Shown here: piece after piece, positions 1-10,597 of the stretch
How positions within the stretch are numbered: the first letter of the stretch is position 1
How the letters are laid out: each line of letters begins with the position of its first letter
Program-made: the position numbers and the translations under genes
Notes under the pieces: generated by a model
Database searches by the model: none
Told to the model about the DNA's origin: nothing
Seen by the model: the letters and a program-made list of their open reading frames with translations, nothing else
Origin: Oscillatoria sp. FACHB-1406
GTDB taxonomy: Bacteria; Cyanobacteriota; Cyanobacteriia; Cyanobacteriales; Spirulinaceae
Direction: 5' to 3'
Assembly (NCBI RefSeq): GCF_014698145.1
Contig: NZ_JACJSM010000024.1
Span: forward strand, 1-64,000
Length of the DNA stretch: 64,000 nucleotides

Positions 1-39
1 GTGAAGGCTGGTGCTATGAAGCAGAAACCTAAGTCGTAG
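1..39 (+). pseudogene. tnpB: C-terminal tail of an IS200/IS605-type TnpB (cut by window edge)
   Basis: The frame open from base 1 ends at the TAG at 37-39 and encodes VKAGAMKQKPKS, a basic tail of the kind seen at the C-terminus of cyanobacterial TnpB proteins. The main support is the DNA just downstream, which looks like an IS200/IS605 right end with its hairpin. Only 12 codons are visible, so whether the upstream gene is intact cannot be judged. TnpB is an RNA-guided nuclease whose guide RNA is made from the 3' end of the element. Confidence 0.5.
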
Positions 40-127
40 CGTCCTCGTTTTTGAGGTCTCCTCAAAAATATGGACGGGCGCGTGAGGTTTAGGAATCCCC
101 GTGCCTTTGGGTCGGGGAGGATGTCAA
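40..127 (+). mobile_element. IS200/IS605-type right end, probable TnpB guide (omega) RNA scaffold
   Basis: Two stem-loops follow the TnpB stop codon. TTTTTGAGG at 48-56 pairs perfectly with CCTCAAAAA at 60-68. A second hairpin, CCCCG at 97-101 with CGGGG at 113-117, lies in the stretch 92-127 that reads GGAATCCCCG...GGGGAGGATGTCAA. This is the typical right-end motif of cyanobacterial IS200/IS605 elements. In this family the right end doubles as the 3' scaffold of the TnpB guide RNA. The boundary is inferred to lie at about 127, so the guide would be read from the flank starting at 128. Confidence 0.6.
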
Positions 128-404
128 TTTAAACTGCTTACCGCTCGTTCTTACGCTTTTGTCCCCTCCCCTTTCAAAAAAATAAAACTCCCGCGAACTT
201 TGCACCCAGGAACGCAATAGGTAGCAATACTTACAGAAAATAATGGTAAGTCTGCCAAAATCTGGAGAACTTCAGAAAGTGATTAATGCGAAACAGAATA
301 CCCTGTTGTCGTGCTATTGCTCCTAAATTCTGTCTTTTCGCAGAGGGCAGTTTTCTGAAGTTGGGCTTACAATATTAAGAATGGTTAAATTCTGTATTTA
401 ACTC

Positions 405-995
405 TTGACTAAAGTACGCCCTAACCCATTAAACCCGACCGGTGAGGTTTTCCAGTCTATGAACGCATTAATCCCTAACGTTCGAGTCTCCCCCGAATCT
501 TTAGCGATCGCGTTTTTCCAGCGCTCTCACGGGCAATGGAAATCCCAACGACGCTACTACACCCTACAAAGCGAAAAAGTAGAAGAAGTTGAAAGCTTCT
601 TAAGCGTCTCTTTTCTCGAAGCAGGGAGTCCCGAACTTATCGAGTTAGCTGCGTTGCACGAACTCGAAGATTTAGCCTTTGTTGCAGGGGCGAAAACCAC
701 CTGGGAAAGTAACTATACCGGTACGCAGCGCAAACCCAGCAAAGGTTCGACCGTCTTTGGCGTAAAGGACAATATTTTATACCGCGATCGCGGATTTGCC
801 ACAACCAAACCCGTCACCGCTACATTCTCCTTCATCAATGCCGACACCATGACCCTACGAACCGAATACAAAGGTTCCTTGTTTGAGGAAGAACTCAAAC
901 TCATTGGAGAACAGTATCGTACCCGTCAAACCATTATTTCCCGCGCGGGAGAACAGCTAACCATCGGTCAATACTTAGAAAAGCGGATCGGGTAA
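405..995 (+). CDS. Phycobiliprotein lyase, CpcS/CpeS family
   Basis: The protein resembles the CpcS/CpeS family of calycin-fold lyases, which attach phycocyanobilin or a related bilin to the conserved Cys of allophycocyanin and phycobiliprotein beta chains. Family-like segments are FFQRSHGQWKSQRRYY near the N-terminus and the C-terminal half with MTLRTEYKGS and EEELKLIGEQYRTRQT. Length (196 aa) suits the family. The start is uncertain. TTG at 405 gives the full frame but has no clear ribosome site, while ATG at 459 (giving MNALIPN) follows a GGTGAGG stretch and may be the real start. Which lyase subtype it is cannot be told. The apcD target gene lies elsewhere in the window at 47311. Confidence 0.85.
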   Translation: MTKVRPNPLNPTGEVFQSMNALIPNVRVSPESLAIAFFQRSHGQWKSQRRYYTLQSEKVEEVESFLSVSFLEAGSPELIELAALHELEDLAFVAGAKTTWESNYTGTQRKPSKGSTVFGVKDNILYRDRGFATTKPVTATFSFINADTMTLRTEYKGSLFEEELKLIGEQYRTRQTIISRAGEQLTIGQYLEKRIG

Positions 996-1082
996 GGGCA
1001 TCAGGAGAGGTAACGAGTGGAGAAGAGCCTGTTAATCGCTAAAAGATCGCATTCTAGGCTTGTTTGACAGAAGCAGTCGATT

Positions 1083-1124
1083 CGCTATTCACTATTCACT
1101 ATTCACTATTTACTATTTACTCTT
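1083..1124 (+). repeat. Heptamer tandem repeat (ATTCACT/ATTTACT)n
   Basis: About six consecutive 7-bp units, ATTCACT changing to ATTTACT, lie just upstream of the methyltransferase start at 1132. Short tandemly repeated heptamers are a known feature of cyanobacterial intergenic DNA. Related stretches occur in many other spacers of this window. Confidence 0.85.
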
Positions 1125-1131
1125 GACCTAG

Positions 1132-2331
1132 ATGTCTGATTCTCAAGCGATTAGCCAAGCGGTTGCCAAACTCTACAATACCTTTCCTTTCCCCCCCGAT
1201 CCGCTCTCCGACGAGGCACCGCCGGGATATAACTGGCGTTGGAACTGGCAAACAGCTTACAACTTTTGTACCGGACGCAAACCGGCGCGGGAGGCGGTTC
1301 GCATTCTCGATGCGGGGTGCGGGACGGGTTCGGGAACGGATTATTTGATTCACCTCAACCCGCAAGCGGAAGTCGTCGCGATCGATTTGAGCGAGAAGGC
1401 GCTGGAAGTGGCACAGGAACGCTGTCGCCGTTCTGGGGTATTGGAAGGGCGCGAGAAACCCGTACAGTTTTTGCAGATGCCGTTGGAAGAGGCGGTAGCG
1501 TTGCCGGGAGAGTTCGATCTGATTAATTGCGTGGGCGTGTTGCACCATCTGCCGAATCCGGTTAAGGGGTTGCAAGCGATCGCGTCTAAGCTCGCTCCCG
1601 GCGGTTTGCTGCATATTTTTGTTTATGCTGAGTTGGGACGCAGAGAAATTCGTTTGATGCAGGAAGCGATCGCGCTGTTACAAGGCGATCGGCGCGGCGA
1701 TTATACTGACGGCGTGAAAGTCGGTCGTCATTTATTCAGCGCCTTACCACAAGATAATCCGATTGTCAAGCAAGATCGGGAGCGATGGTCGCTAGAGAAT
1801 CATCGGGACGAAGCCTTTGCAGATATGTACGTCCATCCCCAGGAGATCGATTACAACATCGAGACATTATTCGATCTAATCGAGACTTCGGGGTTGACAT
1901 TTTTGGGATTTTCTAACCCGCAGTTTTGGCAGTTGGAGCGGTTAATTGGGGCAGATGCGGAATTGATGGCCAGATCTGAGCATTTGGGAGAACGCGATCG
2001 CTATCGCCTCGTCGAACTGCTGGATCCGAGCGTCGCCCATTACGAGTTTTTCTTAGCGCGTCCGCCTTTAGAGATTAGCGATTGGTCCGACGACGAAGCG
2101 CTGCGGCGAGCGATTCCAGAACGCAGTCCTTGTTTGGAAGGGTGGCCGAGTCGCAATATTTTTGATTTTAATTACCAAATTGTGAGTTTGTCTGAAGCTG
2201 AGTTTGCTTTTCTGGAGGCTTGCGCGCCGGAACGAGGGGCAAGCGTTGGCGAATTGTTAGAAGCAACGGGCTTGGATTTGGAGGGGGCGCGATCGCTGCA
2301 ACAGCGACAACTGATTCTGCTTGCTTGCTAG
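1132..2331 (+). CDS. Class I SAM-dependent methyltransferase (substrate unknown)
   Basis: A 399-residue protein with a Rossmann-type methyltransferase domain in its first half. Motif I is ILDAGCGTGSGTD (about residues 59-71), the acidic end of strand 2 is VVAIDLS, and the post-motif region FDLINCVGVLHHLPNP resembles the Methyltransf_25/11 families. The C-terminal half (about 230-399) has no domain I recognise. An aromatic-proline N-terminus, LYNTFPFPPDP, is seen in cyanobacterial and proteobacterial relatives. The ATG at 1132 immediately follows a heptamer repeat, and no strong ribosome site is visible. The acceptor substrate cannot be inferred from context. Confidence 0.85.
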   Translation: MSDSQAISQAVAKLYNTFPFPPDPLSDEAPPGYNWRWNWQTAYNFCTGRKPAREAVRILDAGCGTGSGTDYLIHLNPQAEVVAIDLSEKALEVAQERCRRSGVLEGREKPVQFLQMPLEEAVALPGEFDLINCVGVLHHLPNPVKGLQAIASKLAPGGLLHIFVYAELGRREIRLMQEAIALLQGDRRGDYTDGVKVGRHLFSALPQDNPIVKQDRERWSLENHRDEAFADMYVHPQEIDYNIETLFDLIETSGLTFLGFSNPQFWQLERLIGADAELMARSEHLGERDRYRLVELLDPSVAHYEFFLARPPLEISDWSDDEALRRAIPERSPCLEGWPSRNIFDFNYQIVSLSEAEFAFLEACAPERGASVGELLEATGLDLEGARSLQQRQLILLAC

Positions 2332-2445
2332 AGTTGGCGAGAAATTTAGAGATTCTTAAGAATTGTCACGCCACTGTGATAAGATTGCTTTTGGCTTGGC
2401 GAGCGATCGAGTCATTAATCCGATTGACAAACGCGCTTTTGCATC

Positions 2446-2886
2446 GTGAATCCGTCTAACTCATCGACTGAACCAACACCCCAGACGAGCGATCGAGAAA
2501 ATACTTCGGCCTCCACCGCAGGAAACTCGATGGAAGAGTTCTATCAATTGCAGCAAACATTGTTGCGAAGCACTCTGATCGTCACCGCGATCGTTTTTAT
2601 AGCCGTCTGGCTCTTTTACTCCCTCAACACTGCGTTTAATTACCTCGTAGGAGCCTGTACGGGAGTGGTTTATTTGAAACTGTTGGCGCGAGATGTCGAG
2701 CGTTTGGGGTCGAGCCAACAGCGCCTAGGAGTCAAAGGATTAGCGCTTTTTAGCGTCCTAATTATTGTCGCCAGTCGCTGGGGGCAATTGCATATTATCC
2801 CCGTCTTTTTAGGGTTTCTGACTTATAAAGCCGCGATTATCGTCTATACCGTGCAGACCGCAATTTTGCCTGCCGATGATAGATAG
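2446..2886 (+). CDS. atp1: ATP synthase subunit I (Atp1)
   Basis: First gene of the ATP synthase cluster. This small membrane protein has a hydrophilic N-terminus of about 35 residues and roughly four hydrophobic segments, beginning [16 protein letters not shown]. Subunit I homologues act in c-ring assembly or Mg2+ handling and are usually encoded directly before subunit a, as here. The GTG at 2446 is the start taken, giving 146 aa. An internal ATG (SMEEFYQL) is a possible alternative. The stop is 64 bp before atpB, consistent with one operon. Confidence 0.9.
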   Translation: MNPSNSSTEPTPQTSDRENTSASTAGNSMEEFYQLQQTLLRSTLIVTAIVFIAVWLFYSLNTAFNYLVGACTGVVYLKLLARDVERLGSSQQRLGVKGLALFSVLIIVASRWGQLHIIPVFLGFLTYKAAIIVYTVQTAILPADDR

Positions 2887-2950
2887 ATAACGAGCAGTGT
2901 TGGGGAACGATCGAATCGCAAAATTTGGAGATTGAGGTAAATCTCGCGGA

Positions 2951-3703
2951 ATGGAAATTTTAGATAGTTTGAACCTTCTCAATTCAGTGCCACTGGCTTC
3001 TTTGGAAGTTGGCAAGCATTTTTATTGGGAAATTGGAAACTTCCGAGTTCACGGGCAGGTCTTGCTCGTCTCCTGGTTCGTCATGGGGCTGCTCGCGATC
3101 GCCTCGATCGCGGCAACTCGCAACATTCAACGAATCCCCTCGGGAATGCAAAACCTGATGGAATCCGCCCTCGAATTTTTGCGAGAACTCGCTCGAAATC
3201 AACTGGGAGAAAAAGACTATCGCCCTTGGGTTCCCTTTATCGGGACGCTATTTTTATTTATTTTCGTCTCGAACTGGTCGGGCGCGCTGATTCCCTGGAA
3301 ACTCGTCGAGCTTCCCGAAGGAGAATTAGCTGCTCCTACCAATGATATCAATACAACGGTAGCGCTAGCCTTGCTCACCTCCTTAGCGTACTTCTACGCC
3401 GGACTGAGCAAAAAAGGATTGGGATATTTCGCCAGCTACATCGAACCCATTCCGGTCCTCCTGCCGATTAAAATCTTGGAAGATTTTACCAAACCCCTCT
3501 CCCTAAGTTTCCGTCTATTCGGTAACATTCTTGCGGACGAATTGGTGGTAGCGGTGCTGGTGTTCCTCGTGCCTTTATTTATTCCCTTACCGCTCATGGC
3601 TTTGGGATTATTTACCAGTGCCATCCAAGCGCTCGTGTTTGCCACCTTAGCCGGGGCTTACATTCACGAAGCGATGGAAGGACACGGCGAAGAAGAACAC
3701 TAA
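2951..3703 (+). CDS. atpB: ATP synthase F0 subunit a
   Basis: The 250-residue membrane subunit forms the proton half-channels of F0 (named atpI in plastid/cyanobacterial usage). The conserved helix [13 protein letters not shown] carries the essential arginine that faces the c-ring carboxylate. The C-terminus, [15 protein letters not shown], matches the usual end of cyanobacterial subunit a. It begins at ATG 2951 behind a purine-rich stretch and sits between subunit I and subunit c. A 257-bp spacer without a convincing gene separates it from the c-subunit gene. Confidence 0.97.
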   Translation: MEILDSLNLLNSVPLASLEVGKHFYWEIGNFRVHGQVLLVSWFVMGLLAIASIAATRNIQRIPSGMQNLMESALEFLRELARNQLGEKDYRPWVPFIGTLFLFIFVSNWSGALIPWKLVELPEGELAAPTNDINTTVALALLTSLAYFYAGLSKKGLGYFASYIEPIPVLLPIKILEDFTKPLSLSFRLFGNILADELVVAVLVFLVPLFIPLPLMALGLFTSAIQALVFATLAGAYIHEAMEGHGEEEH

Positions 3704-3951
3704 CGCGCCTTCCGAGCAATCGTTATCTGGAAGCGCTAAAGTTCCTACCTTTAGGAGTTGAGCCACCCTAGAGCGCTAGAATTCAAACGGCAAAATTGCC
3801 AGTTGAAATCAGCCGCCCGATAACGCATCCCGGCTTGCGAGAACCGCCCTCGCACTTTGGGAGTTAATAAAGACTCCCCAAACTCAATAAATTGTCCGAA
3901 AAGGCAATTTTTTTAAACCACTCAACTTTAGTTCTGTAATCTCAAAGGTAA

Positions 3952-4206
<255 letters not shown>

Positions 4207-4225
4207 GGTTTCTCAACGCTAACCA

Positions 4226-4257
4226 TTGTAGAGTCGCGATCGCTCGTGACTCTACAA
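4226..4257 (+). promoter_or_regulatory. Intercistronic stem-loop between c and b' subunit genes
   Basis: TTGTAGAGTC at 4226-4235 is perfectly complementary to GACTCTACAA at 4248-4257. The 12-nt loop contains the HIP1 octamer GCGATCGC. No long T run follows, so this looks more like an RNA processing or stability hairpin or a partial attenuator than a full terminator. That role is an inference. Confidence 0.55.
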
Positions 4258-4291
4258 AGATGTCGAGTCCAAAGATGGATTTGTGAAATAA

Positions 4292-4726
4292 ATGTTTGAT
4301 TTTGACGCAACGCTGCCGGTGATGGCAGTGCAATTTTTGCTCCTCGTCGTAATTCTCAATGCCCTCTTTTACAAGCCCTTGGGTAAAGTCCTAGACGAAC
4401 GAGCCGAATACATCCGTAAAGAAAACGCTTCGGCGCGCGAGCGCTTAGAGAAAGCGAAAGCTCTAGAGAAGCAGTACGAGCAAGAATTAGTGGACGTTCG
4501 TCGCAGAGCGCAAGAGATCGTCGCCAACGCCCAAGCTGACGCACAAAAGATCGTCACCGAGCAAACGCAAGCCGCTCAGAAAGAGTTGCAAGCCGAACGG
4601 GAAAAAATCGCCCGGGACATTGCCGCTCAAAAAGACCAAGCGTTTGGGGCGCTGGAAGCACAAGTTGATGCTCTCAGCCGTCAGATTCTCGAAAAGCTCG
4701 TGGGACCGGAGTTAGCAAACCGCTAA
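4292..4726 (+). CDS. atpG: ATP synthase F0 subunit b'
   Basis: The 144-residue peripheral stalk subunit has one N-terminal membrane helix ([19 protein letters not shown]) followed by a long charged coiled coil (about residues 40-135). Photosynthetic bacteria and plastids have two different b-type subunits, b and b'. This one lacks the longer N-terminus of subunit b and precedes it, as is usual in cyanobacteria. It heterodimerises with the next gene's product to form the stator stalk. Confidence 0.95.
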   Translation: MFDFDATLPVMAVQFLLLVVILNALFYKPLGKVLDERAEYIRKENASARERLEKAKALEKQYEQELVDVRRRAQEIVANAQADAQKIVTEQTQAAQKELQAEREKIARDIAAQKDQAFGALEAQVDALSRQILEKLVGPELANR

Positions 4727-4764
4727 CCCCTCGGTATGACCGTAAATAAACTAAGTGGGGATCG

Positions 4765-5280
4765 ATGAGTAATATTTTATACCTTGCCCATGAAGGGGGG
4801 TGGGGTCTCAACTTTAACATTTTTGAAACTAACCTGATTAACCTGGGAATTTTAGTCGGGTTATTGCTGTACTTCGGTCCTAAATTTATCAGCAAAGCGC
4901 TCGACGAACGACGCGCGAGGATCGAAGGAGAAATTAAAGAAGCTGAAGGGCGCGCCTCCGATGCGGCAGCTTCTTTAGCCGACGCTCAACAGAAGCTAGC
5001 GCGGGCCCAAGCTGAAGCCGAAAATATTCGCAAAGCTGCCGAAGAAACGGCTAAAGCGGCTAAGGATAAAGTGTTGGCCCAAGGCAAAGCTGAAATCGAG
5101 CGATTGAAAAGCGGTGCGGCACGGGACACGCAAACCGAACAAGACCGCGCGATCGCAGAATTGCGCGATCGCGTTACCGCCCTCGCCCTCGAGCGCGTCG
5201 AAGCCCGACTGCAAGAAGTTCTCGATGACTCCGCCCAAAGCCAACTCATCGACCGCAGTATCGCCCAATTCGGTAACTAG
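4765..5280 (+). CDS. atpF: ATP synthase F0 subunit b
   Basis: A 171-residue peripheral stalk subunit. An N-terminal hydrophobic helix (NLINLGILVGLLLYFG) is preceded by a short luminal-side segment and followed by an Ala/Lys/Glu-rich coiled coil to the C-terminus. It lies 38 bp after the b' gene, and its stop is 8 bp before the delta gene, whose ribosome site (AGGAGG) overlaps this gene's TAG. Confidence 0.96.
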   Translation: MSNILYLAHEGGWGLNFNIFETNLINLGILVGLLLYFGPKFISKALDERRARIEGEIKEAEGRASDAAASLADAQQKLARAQAEAENIRKAAEETAKAAKDKVLAQGKAEIERLKSGAARDTQTEQDRAIAELRDRVTALALERVEARLQEVLDDSAQSQLIDRSIAQFGN

Positions 5281-5288
5281 GAGGTCGT

Positions 5289-5846
5289 ATGAAAGGGAGT
5301 TTATTGAGCAGCGAAATTGCCGAGCCTTACGCTCGCGCGCTGATGGATGTCGCGCAATCGACCAATTCCACGGATGCTTTAGGCGAACAGATACGCGGTT
5401 TGGTCGCCCTGATGGAAGAATCGCCGGAATTGCGCGATTTTGTCGCCAATCCCGTCGTCGATGCGGAAGCCAAAAAAGCCGTACTGCGCCGGGTATTAGG
5501 AGAAGGAAGCAATCCTTACCTGAGTAACTTTTTAATGTTGCTCGTCGATAAACGTCGCGTCGCGCTCGTCGATAAGATTCTGGAGCAATTCCTCGCCTTA
5601 TTGCGAGAATTAAACAAAACCGCTCTGGCTGAAGTAACAGCGGCTAAAGAACTGTCCGAAGAGCAAAAGCAGCAAATTATCGATCGCGTCAAAACAATGG
5701 CGGGTACCGACTCGGTTGAAATTAAGACAGCGGTCGATCCCGATTTAATCGGTGGGGTCATCATCAAAGTTGGCTCTCAAGTCGTGGATGCTAGCGTCCG
5801 AGGACAACTGCGGCAGATGACCCAACGCTTAAAGGGCAACGCATAA
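5289..5846 (+). CDS. atpH: ATP synthase F1 subunit delta
   Basis: A 185-residue OSCP/delta subunit (atpD in plastid naming) that ties the peripheral stalk to the top of the alpha3beta3 head. The N-terminal helical domain begins SEIAEPYARALMDVA. The C-terminal region contains KTAVDPDLIGGVIIKVGSQVVDAS, a hallmark of the family. Translation starts at ATG 5289, directly after an AGGAGG site at 5279-5284 that spans the end of the b-subunit gene. Confidence 0.97.
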   Translation: MKGSLLSSEIAEPYARALMDVAQSTNSTDALGEQIRGLVALMEESPELRDFVANPVVDAEAKKAVLRRVLGEGSNPYLSNFLMLLVDKRRVALVDKILEQFLALLRELNKTALAEVTAAKELSEEQKQQIIDRVKTMAGTDSVEIKTAVDPDLIGGVIIKVGSQVVDASVRGQLRQMTQRLKGNA

Positions 5847-5889
5847 ACGCAAAAAATTGTCAAGTTTTTTCAGCAAAACTCGCAATCTT

Positions 5890-7439
<1,550 letters not shown>

Positions 7440-7537
7440 AGGAAAATCGGAAGTAACGGCAATCGGAGCGATTGAATTAAGGTCCGATTGCCCTACTTTT
7501 AGCTAAAAGCCGAACTTTTAAATTTAAAATCCGAAAG

Positions 7538-8485
7538 ATGCCCAATCTTAAAGCGATTCGCGATCGCATTCAGTCGGTCAAGAATACCCAAAAAATTACA
7601 GAAGCCATGCGCCTGGTGGCAGCGGCCAAGGTGCGTCGCGCCCAAGAACAAGTGATTGCGACTCGTCCTTTTGCCGATCGCTTGGCCGAAGTCCTCTACA
7701 ATTTGCAAAACCGCTTGCAATTTGAAGATGTATCTTTGCCGTTACTCTCGCAGCGTCCGGTGCGTACTGTCGGGCTGTTAGTAGTGTCGGGCGATCGCGG
7801 TCTCTGCGGCGGTTACAATGGCAACGTTATTAAACGCGCCGAAATCCGCGCCAGAGAACTCGAAGCCGAAGGAATCGCCTATCAGTATATCCTCATCGGA
7901 CGCAAAGCCGTTCAGCACTTCGAGCGTCGCAATGCCCCGATTTTGGACAAATACACCAACCTCGAGCAAATTCCTAAATCGGAAGAAGCCGCAGAAATTG
8001 CCGACGTACTTTTATCGGCATTTCTATCGGAAACTGTCGATCGCGTCGAACTGATTTACACCAAATTCGTTTCCTTAATTAGTTCTCGCCCCGTCATTCA
8101 AACCCTGTTACCTTTAACTACCCAAGGTTTAGAAGTTATGGATGACGAAATTTTCCGCCTCACCACGCGCGGCGGCGAATTTCAAGTCACCCGGGAGAAA
8201 GTCGCAGCAAAACCGATTCAACCTTTCCCCAAAGACACGATTTTCGAGCAAGATCCGGCGCAAATTCTCGATGCGCTCCTGCCGTTGTATTTGAACAACC
8301 AATTGCTGCGCGCCTTACAAGAGTCGGCAGCTAGCGAATTGGCAGCGCGGATGACGGCGATGAGCAACGCCAGCGATAACGCCAGCGATCTCGCCTCGAA
8401 CCTCACGCTATCTTACAACAAAGCCCGTCAGGCTGCGATTACTCAAGAACTGCTCGAAGTGGTTGCCGGTGCTAACGCGCTGTAA
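7538..8485 (+). CDS. atpC: ATP synthase F1 subunit gamma
   Basis: The 315-residue central-shaft subunit (atpG in many bacterial annotations). The N-terminal helix reads [21 protein letters not shown] and the C-terminal helix [15 protein letters not shown]...[12 protein letters not shown], which pair to form the rotating coiled coil. The extra segment (about residues 195-235) is typical of photosynthetic gamma subunits and helps suppress ATP hydrolysis. It is the last gene of the operon and is followed by a strong terminator. Confidence 0.97.
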   Translation: MPNLKAIRDRIQSVKNTQKITEAMRLVAAAKVRRAQEQVIATRPFADRLAEVLYNLQNRLQFEDVSLPLLSQRPVRTVGLLVVSGDRGLCGGYNGNVIKRAEIRARELEAEGIAYQYILIGRKAVQHFERRNAPILDKYTNLEQIPKSEEAAEIADVLLSAFLSETVDRVELIYTKFVSLISSRPVIQTLLPLTTQGLEVMDDEIFRLTTRGGEFQVTREKVAAKPIQPFPKDTIFEQDPAQILDALLPLYLNNQLLRALQESAASELAARMTAMSNASDNASDLASNLTLSYNKARQAAITQELLEVVAGANAL

Positions 8486-8531
8486 TTAATGTTCGCGAGT
8501 CTTGGGTTCGATCAGAGAAATATTCGTTTTT

Positions 8532-8566
8532 AAAACTCTTCCTTTTATTTTAAGGGAGAGTTTTTT
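8532..8566 (+). terminator. Rho-independent terminator of the ATP synthase operon
   Basis: AAAACTCTTCCTT at 8532-8544 pairs with AAGGGAGAGTTTT at 8552-8564 with one G-U position, and a run of six T follows. The hairpin starts 46 bp after the gamma-subunit stop. Confidence 0.9.
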
Positions 8567-8728
8567 GTTGCGATCGGCTTGTTAATTTCTCGTCTATCGA
8601 ACTTACGCTAGGGTCCACGTGCACAGCTTCGCGCCTCCATAGGCGCTCGATGTCATCGAACTCACGTTGCTAAACAGGAAATTGCAGCATGAATAATTAT
8701 TTGACGCAATAACCTAATTATCTCAAGC

Positions 8729-9934
8729 TTATAGACTTTCTGATTTTGCTGCTAACTTTAAACTTAATAATTCATACTCGTGCTTTTCCTTATTCAGAAC
8801 AGTAGATACAATTGAATACTCTTGAATAGTAGCTACATAAACCACACTTTTACTAATAGTTTCTACATCTTTCATAGCTGAATCTGCTATAAAGCATTTG
8901 TATTTTTTCTTAGAGCCGACTTCTTGTAAAGTCAATATTTTCCTACTATAATTAATATGAGTCAATTTTACATTTACACAAATTTCTGTTTCTGCTCTTA
9001 ACTTAGTATTCTTGATAACATCAAGAACTTCAAATACAGTTTCTTGTTCTATTTCTCCCATTTGTACCTTTTGACCAGGAGAAGCCCAATCTATGTGTAA
9101 TTTACTGATGCCAATTTTAGTTAAAGCTGTTAAAAACTCCGTATATTTAAAAGCTGTTTTCTTTTTTAATACATTTAATTTAGCTGGCAATTCTTCTGTA
9201 TTTGCCCCAAGATTTATTAACTCGATAAATTCTTTTAAGCATTGCCCTAAGAAAGACTCTCCTAAACCTAAACTATCTTCTTCATATACAGTTCCTTCCA
9301 GGCGCATTCCAAATGAGCCACTAAATACACCAGACATCACAACTTGAGTCTTTTGCTTTACTTCATGTGGTATGATATGGCTTTCTGATTTTCCTAGCTT
9401 GATTTGACCGATAGCATCAATTGTTTCTTGTAATGAAGATAAAATTAACCCCAAATTACCGACAGGAGCTTCTGTAATTTCTTCTTCGGGAAAATGTAAA
9501 GTAAAATCAATTATTTCCCTTCTTTTTTGAATGGAAACCGTTTCAAGATTATTACGCTCGCAATTATCTTCAGATTGAATAACTTGCCCTAATTCTGGCA
9601 AATATTCATCTGGAATTTCATTGCAATTAACAGTTTCTACAACAACGTTTGTCCCTTCTTCGTGAGGAATTTTTACATAATATACAAAACCATCTTCTGT
9701 ATTGTTAAATATATCTCTAAGCTCAACTTTACCCCGAACTACGTTTTGAAATCTAGATGAAGACATGGGAGCATATAACCATATCTCAGAAACATCAGAA
9801 CTATCTACACAAATTACAATAAAAATCAATCCAGATTTGTTTTTACAGGAAAACAATACTGGCTTGTCATAAAAGTCGTAGACTTCTATAATATCAATCT
9901 GTCCTAATATTGTTCGTTCCGGCAAAAAGCTCAT
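8729..9934 (-). CDS. DUF6575-like accessory protein, function unknown
   Basis: A 401-residue protein. Its N-terminal ~100 residues resemble DUF6575: LGQIDIIEVYDFYDKPVLF, then a WLYAPMSSSRF segment and VELRDIFNNTEDGFVYYVKI. The middle (about 150-290) is predicted mixed alpha/beta, and the C-terminal ~90 residues look like a small beta-rich domain (YSRKILTLQEVGSKKKYKCFIADS). There is no signal peptide, membrane helix or recognisable catalytic motif. The gene is clearly more AT-rich than its neighbours and lacks HIP1 sites, which suggests transfer. It starts 9 bp after the stop of the small gene 9944-10357, so the two are very probably co-transcribed. The biological role is unknown. Confidence 0.75.
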   Translation of the reverse strand: MSFLPERTILGQIDIIEVYDFYDKPVLFSCKNKSGLIFIVICVDSSDVSEIWLYAPMSSSRFQNVVRGKVELRDIFNNTEDGFVYYVKIPHEEGTNVVVETVNCNEIPDEYLPELGQVIQSEDNCERNNLETVSIQKRREIIDFTLHFPEEEITEAPVGNLGLILSSLQETIDAIGQIKLGKSESHIIPHEVKQKTQVVMSGVFSGSFGMRLEGTVYEEDSLGLGESFLGQCLKEFIELINLGANTEELPAKLNVLKKKTAFKYTEFLTALTKIGISKLHIDWASPGQKVQMGEIEQETVFEVLDVIKNTKLRAETEICVNVKLTHINYSRKILTLQEVGSKKKYKCFIADSAMKDVETISKSVVYVATIQEYSIVSTVLNKEKHEYELLSLKLAAKSESL

Positions 9935-9943
9935 GTTTATAAC

Positions 9944-10357
9944 TTATGTTTTATTAGAATCTTCTTGTTTTAGATCGATTATCTCAAACACCTTATAAGG
10001 TTTTGTATTCTCTGGTATCCACCAAGTATGATGTGATTTTTCATTCTTTGAGGGAGTATGTTGTATTCTTCCCATTTCTTCGCTCAAACTACCCTTAGCT
10101 ATTTTCATCTTTTTAAAACGCGGAATTCTCATAGATAGATTTTTTGCATCATCCAATGATGAATGAATTGATAAACCATAGGCTTGACATTCGGGAATAC
10201 TCGTAGGGCATTCCTTCTTTGGATTTTCTTGTCGCCAAGATAAGAAATCTTTTGGTTGGGGTGTTTCATGAGCCTTGTTAATAAACCTGTAAAACTCTCC
10301 CGATGCAATATCAGATTGCGATGGAGGACAGTCATCGGGAAAGTGTTTTGAATACAT
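9944..10357 (-). CDS. Small partner protein of the DUF6575-like gene, function unknown
   Basis: A 137-residue soluble protein, first gene of an AT-rich two-gene unit. Conserved-looking features are an N-terminal DDCPPSQSDIASGEFYRFI, a Cys-containing CPTSIPECQAYGLSIHSSLDDA segment, and a C-terminal HHTWWIPENTKPYKVFEI. I recall similar small proteins preceding DUF6575 genes in other bacteria, but no function is established that I can name. The Cys and His residues could bind metal, but this is speculative. An internal start (MTVLHRN...) in another frame is a shadow. Confidence 0.65.
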   Translation of the reverse strand: MYSKHFPDDCPPSQSDIASGEFYRFINKAHETPQPKDFLSWRQENPKKECPTSIPECQAYGLSIHSSLDDAKNLSMRIPRFKKMKIAKGSLSEEMGRIQHTPSKNEKSHHTWWIPENTKPYKVFEIIDLKQEDSNKT

Positions 10358-10597
10358 TATCCTTTGTTTTGTGGATATAAAACAATATTAACACTTAAAC
10401 AATTGTTACAGTTAAACTAAAATAAGCGATTCCCTATTGCCATATTTGATAGCCGTAGCTCCTGAAGTTAGGACGAGGTACTTAAAGCCATTTGTCTCTC
10501 TCGGCTTTGATAATGTGTTAAGCAAGTTGGTTAGCGCTATAACTAAAACTTTACCAGTAGTAATATGACAAATAATGTGTCAATCGACAACAATATA

